Source: Paraburkholderia sp. CNPSo 3274 | Lineage (GTDB): Bacteria > Pseudomonadota > Gammaproteobacteria > Burkholderiales > Burkholderiaceae | NCBI RefSeq assembly: GCF_024206475.1 | Contig: NZ_JAMBPR010000031.1 | Span: forward strand, 34,890 to 98,889 | Length of the DNA stretch: 64,000 nucleotides | Direction of reading: 5' to 3' | Shown: positions 61,002-64,000 of the stretch, piece by piece | Layout: every line of letters starts with the position of its first letter | Numbering within the stretch: position 1 is the stretch's first letter | Program-made: the position numbers and the translations under genes | The notes under the pieces: model-generated | The model's database searches: none | Told to the model about the DNA's origin: nothing | Seen by the model: the letters and a program-made list of their open reading frames with translations, nothing else

Positions 61002-61382
61002 ATGAAGGCCGCCAACAATTCCGCGCACGCTACGCTGATGGCTCGTCACGTCGTGGCAGAATTTCCCAAGGCCCTTTGGCAGCTATGTGCCCCGATCGCA
61101 TTTCTGTTTGCGCTTTACCTCCTGCTTTCCGTCGTAATGTATAACTTCGGTGGTCCGGTCGACTCTGCAAGCGGATTGCCATGCTCCTTTGGGGAAGCGC
61201 TCTACCTTTGCGCGATGAGGGCGATTACGATCGGTCAAAGCGACATCGTGCCCACCACAAGCGTTGGCCATATTGTCTCAGTGTCGCTCGGGGTGCTGGG
61301 CATACTGCTCGTAAGTACTGTTGCTGCCGCAGCGGTTCGCGGTGTCGACGAGGCGATACAAAACGCAGGTACACGTCGCTAG
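61002..61382 (+). CDS. Two-TM potassium-channel-like protein with altered filter
   Basis: A 126-residue membrane protein: TM1 (residues 27-48), a pore loop (FGEALYLCAMRAITIGQSDI) and TM2 (SVSLGVLGILLVSTVAAAAV). The arrangement is that of the Ion_trans_2 channel domain with no cytoplasmic RCK or ligand domain. The filter position reads TIGQSD (76-81), where canonical K+ channels have T-V/I-G-Y-G-D. Loss of Tyr-Gly may change selectivity. GGGAGG precedes the ATG at 61002. It sits between a VIT1-like gene and a Na+/H+ antiporter gene. Confidence 0.8.
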   Translation: MKAANNSAHATLMARHVVAEFPKALWQLCAPIAFLFALYLLLSVVMYNFGGPVDSASGLPCSFGEALYLCAMRAITIGQSDIVPTTSVGHIVSVSLGVLGILLVSTVAAAAVRGVDEAIQNAGTRR

Positions 61383-61435
61383 GTCAGTTGTCGCGCTGAG
61401 CAAATAGTAAGACCCGGTTCGAATTCTCACGGTTG

Positions 61436-63109
61436 ATGACCCTGATGGAAATCGTCTTCACCGTTTTGATCCTGCTGCTCGCGGTCGCCGTATCGGGCGT
61501 CGTCGTGCGGCTTCTGCGTGGCCTGTTGCCATTGCCGCTCGTCCAGATCGCAATCGGTGCATTGCTTGCGTGGCCAAAGTTCGGTCTGTACGTCACCTTC
61601 GACCCCCAACTGTTTCTGCTACTCTTCATCCCGCCGTTACTCTTCGCGGACGGATGGCGCACTCCGAAACGCGAGTTCTTCATGCGGCGCCGTTCGATCC
61701 TGCTGCTCGCATTCGGTCTCGTGTTCATGACGGTGCTCGTGGTCGGCTACTTCGTGCATGCGCTCGTGCCCACCGTTTCGCTTCCCATCGCGTTTGCGCT
61801 CGCAGCGGTGCTGTCGCCGACAGACGCCGTAGCGCTGGCGGGCATTGCCGGCAAGAATCGCATTCCAGCGCAGCTGATGCATATTCTCGAGGGCGAAGCG
61901 CTGATGAATGACGCCTCGGGTCTCGTCGCGCTCAAGTTCGCGATTGCGGCCGCGCTGACCGGCATGTTCTCGCTGCGGGAGGCTTCTATCAGCTTCGTGA
62001 TCATCGCCGCAGGCGGCCTTGCGATGGGCGCCGCGGTGAGCTGGCTGTTCAGCTTCGTGATACGGCGGTTGCGCAGCGTGACGCGCGAAGGCGATCCAGC
62101 GCCCGGCGTTGTCTTGACGTTGCTGATTCCGTTCGCCGCCTACCTGTTCGCCGAACATTTCCATTGTTCTGGCATTCTCGCGGCGGTTGCTGCCGGCATG
62201 ATGATGAACTACGTGACTGTCACCAGCGCCGGTTCGGTATCGGCACGCGTGAGGGCGAACAGTACGTGGGCAATGGTCGAATTCGTCTTCAACGGAATGG
62301 TGTTTATCCTGCTGGGATTGCAGTTCCCGAACATCATCGGCCGTGCGCTCCTCGACGCTCACGAGACGGGTAATGGTGACGTGTGGCGGCTGATCGGCTA
62401 CGTCGCAGCAGTCACGCTCGCGCTCTATACGATGCGCTTCGTGTGGGTCTGGCTGCTGCGGTGGTTTGCAAGCCTCGGAGCGGCCCGGCACGGCGTGATC
62501 AACGCTGTGCCGGGGCTACGTACCGTGGCGATCATGACGGTCGCTGGGGTGCGTGGTGCGCTGACGCTCGCAGGCGTGTTGTCGATACCCGTTGCGTTAT
62601 CCAGCGGAGAGCCGTTGCCGGGGCGTGACCTGGTGATCTTTATCGCTTCAGGGGTGATCCTGACGTCGTTGCTTGTTGCCGTCTTCGCACTGCCGCAGTT
62701 GCTATATGGGACGCGCCACGGGCACGATGCCCATGCAGATGAGGAAGTCCACGCGCGCAAGGTCGCTGCGCAAGCCGCAATCCGCGCCGTCGACGACCTT
62801 CATCGAACCGTCACCGGGGATAATGGCGAGTCCGCAACCGCCTTCGCTGCGGATGCGGCTGCACGCGTGATGGATCTATACCGCCGGCGACTCGCCAGGT
62901 TCACCCACGACAGGAATTCCGCTGACGAAGTGCGCAGGGTGGAAGCGCTGGAAATTCAGTTCAGCCTTGCGGCAATGCGCGCAGAGCGCGCTGCGCTGCT
63001 GGAGCTGCGCAACGCCAACGAGATCAATGACGAGACGTTGAGCAAGCTGATGCGGGAGGTAGACTATTCGGAAACGGCGCTGACCACCCGTGAACAGGCT
63101 GCTAACTGA
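61436..63109 (+). CDS. CPA1-family Na+/H+ antiporter (NhaP-like)
   Basis: A 557-residue inner-membrane antiporter with about 11-12 membrane segments (residues 1-430) and a cytoplasmic helical tail (residues 430-557; TLSKLMREVDYSETALTTRE). Family motifs: LAAVLSPTDAVALAGI in TM5 region and EGEALMNDASGLVALKFA with the ND pair essential for cation exchange, plus GVRGALTLAGVLSIP. Start is the ATG at 61436 or 61445; no ribosome site. It follows the channel gene by 53 bp, so a monovalent-cation or pH-homeostasis operon is plausible. Confidence 0.92.
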   Translation: MTLMEIVFTVLILLLAVAVSGVVVRLLRGLLPLPLVQIAIGALLAWPKFGLYVTFDPQLFLLLFIPPLLFADGWRTPKREFFMRRRSILLLAFGLVFMTVLVVGYFVHALVPTVSLPIAFALAAVLSPTDAVALAGIAGKNRIPAQLMHILEGEALMNDASGLVALKFAIAAALTGMFSLREASISFVIIAAGGLAMGAAVSWLFSFVIRRLRSVTREGDPAPGVVLTLLIPFAAYLFAEHFHCSGILAAVAAGMMMNYVTVTSAGSVSARVRANSTWAMVEFVFNGMVFILLGLQFPNIIGRALLDAHETGNGDVWRLIGYVAAVTLALYTMRFVWVWLLRWFASLGAARHGVINAVPGLRTVAIMTVAGVRGALTLAGVLSIPVALSSGEPLPGRDLVIFIASGVILTSLLVAVFALPQLLYGTRHGHDAHADEEVHARKVAAQAAIRAVDDLHRTVTGDNGESATAFAADAAARVMDLYRRRLARFTHDRNSADEVRRVEALEIQFSLAAMRAERAALLELRNANEINDETLSKLMREVDYSETALTTREQAAN

Positions 63110-63691
63110 CGGATCACGACGGTCAGCTTTCGAGCGCACTTCGGTCGGCGGGAAACACACGACGTCCGGGCCGCGCGTTTCATACAAAAGGCATGACCCG
63201 ACCCTCAAGAGACCCATTGCCCCCTGAGCTATCTGTCCGCTTTCTAAACACTTTCCGACTTTGGCGCGGTGCTCTGCGGCAAATCAGATAAAACGTTGCC
63301 CTGACCTGGCGGTCGATGGACTAGTCATGATCAACCCCGTCTTCCCCGGACGTGACGTGCCACCACGCCGCAGCATCCGGTCGCCAGCCAGTGGAAGAGG
63401 TCCAGGGTGTCGTGATTACACTTCAGACACGTTGACTGCGCATGGAGCGATTACCCCTTGGTTTTTCAGTCCCTGTAGCCCAGGCTTGAACTAGCGTCGG
63501 GTCCAGCTGCGACAGGTGGGCGCGTCCGTTCAAGCCGGCGGCTACGCGCAAGCGCCCCTGATTGATCTCCTACCTGTTCCGCCGTGACGGTGAATCCGAA
63601 GTGCAGATTTCCCCGCGCCCGGCCATCGCCGCAATCGTGGCGTCCCTTTTGGGTTCACCGGTCTTGCTGTGACGGTTTCCGGAGTCGGGCC
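63110..63691. other. Intergenic region without recognisable gene
   Basis: About 580 bp after the antiporter. Short open stretches exist on both strands but none shows a motif or a ribosome site. No clear hairpin terminator was found by eye. Confidence 0.45.
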
Positions 63692-64000
63692 ATGAACAAG
63701 TGGTTCCGCGTCATCCAGCGAGTTACTGCCCGGGGTCGGACTGACCTACCGGAGCGGGTTCGTGCCACGATCAAACGGAAAACCATCTTGGGGTTGGTAA
63801 CCGTTCTGGTAACGGTGACGGCTCTTCTTGGCAATACGCTTTTGTTTTCGTCATCCGCCTTCGGGCAGTCCGGCGGCGGTGGCGGTGGCAGCGTTTTAGG
63901 CGGGGTCAGCAGCGCAACTGGCGCCGGCGCCAACGGCGGCAACAGCACCACGAGGTTTAGCGGCGGCGGCGGCGGCGGAGCGGGCGTCACGGGCGGTAGC
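63692..64000 (+). CDS. 5' end of a glycine-rich autotransporter-type surface protein (partial)
   Basis: 103 codons run off the window. The start MNKWFRVIQRV with a GGAG site leads into a long charged region, then a hydrophobic core (LGLVTVLVTVTALLGNTLLF) and likely cleavage after SAFG. This extended signal peptide is typical of very large type V-secreted proteins. The mature start is a Gly/Ser/Asn-rich repeat region (QSGGGGGGSVLGG, FSGGGGGGAGVTGGS). The passenger and any beta-barrel lie beyond the window, so the class is inferred. Confidence 0.7.
   Translation, partial: MNKWFRVIQRVTARGRTDLPERVRATIKRKTILGLVTVLVTVTALLGNTLLFSSSAFGQSGGGGGGSVLGGVSSATGAGANGGNSTTRFSGGGGGGAGVTGGS

Noticed and set aside
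61410..61432. GGTTCGAATTC resembling a tRNA T-loop
   Set aside because: No acceptor stem, anticodon arm or CCA in the correct positions; no cloverleaf could be drawn.
63655..63990. Proline-rich minus-strand frame
   Set aside because: Reverse reading of the glycine-rich codons of the surface protein; the plus strand has a start, ribosome site and signal peptide.

Overview
The window is high-GC DNA (about 64% by eye) whose gene content points to a soil- or plant-associated member of the Burkholderiaceae (Paraburkholderia/Caballeronia-like). Supporting features are an OhrR/Ohr pair, a Phc/Lqs-type sensor kinase and regulator, a GH42 sugar operon, a gsi/iaaA peptide operon, several c-di-GMP enzymes, an ESPR-type two-partner secretion remnant and aromatic ring-cleavage genes. 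The genus is inferred, not proven. I see no rRNA, tRNA or CRISPR array.

Layout. 0-3.8 kb: peroxide defence (ohrR, ohr, an OsmC-like protein), a GntR/FCD regulator with a 30-bp palindromic operator, and a GNAT acetyltransferase. 3.75-8.1 kb: an EAL phosphodiesterase, a GGDEF cyclase and an HD hydrolase. 8.4-11.7 kb: a 7TM-type histidine kinase, a hotdog thioesterase and a response regulator resembling LqsS/LqsR or PhcS/PhcR, but with no recognisable autoinducer synthase. 11.7-13.5 kb: a Cache chemoreceptor ending in a CheR-tethering pentapeptide. 13.7-21.4 kb: a LacI-controlled galactoside operon (CUT1 ABC transporter and GH42 beta-galactosidase). 21.4-28 kb: housekeeping-type singles (PPOX, FRG, YciI, NUDIX, DeoR, AraC) and a second chemoreceptor.

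28.2-30.5 kb is a graveyard: a frameshifted phage DUF2213-like gene, the tail of an IS5-type transposase, and the 5' end of a TpsA adhesin joined to the 3' end of its TpsB transporter. 30.5-35.5 kb holds a lipoprotein, a divergent hydroxyquinol dioxygenase/Rieske oxygenase pair, a PRC-barrel protein and a headless motB. 35.5-40.1 kb has two more c-di-GMP enzymes, divergently transcribed.

40.4-49.3 kb is a tight peptide uptake and hydrolysis operon: rpiR, iaaA, gsiABCD, a DmpA-like aminopeptidase and an internally deleted dppA. glgX follows on the other strand. From about 52.24 kb the character changes. An ABM monooxygenase gene stops exactly where its start codon should be, and an AlpA regulator, a GGDEF protein, a MetA-pathway barrel, an MltF-like transglycosylase, an orphan FixJ-like regulator, three cation/membrane genes (VIT1-like, two-TM channel, NhaP antiporter) and the start of a glycine-rich surface protein follow. 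This looks like an acquired accessory segment.

The most unusual element is the kinase/thioesterase/regulator trio at 8.4-11.7 kb. It could be a small-molecule signalling circuit in which a methyl-ketone-type thioesterase replaces the usual synthase; this is a hypothesis. Other things worth checking are a 23-bp perfect hairpin ahead of a GGDEF gene, long hairpins directly after both binding-protein genes, clear operator palindromes for five regulators, and at least six truncated or fused genes.
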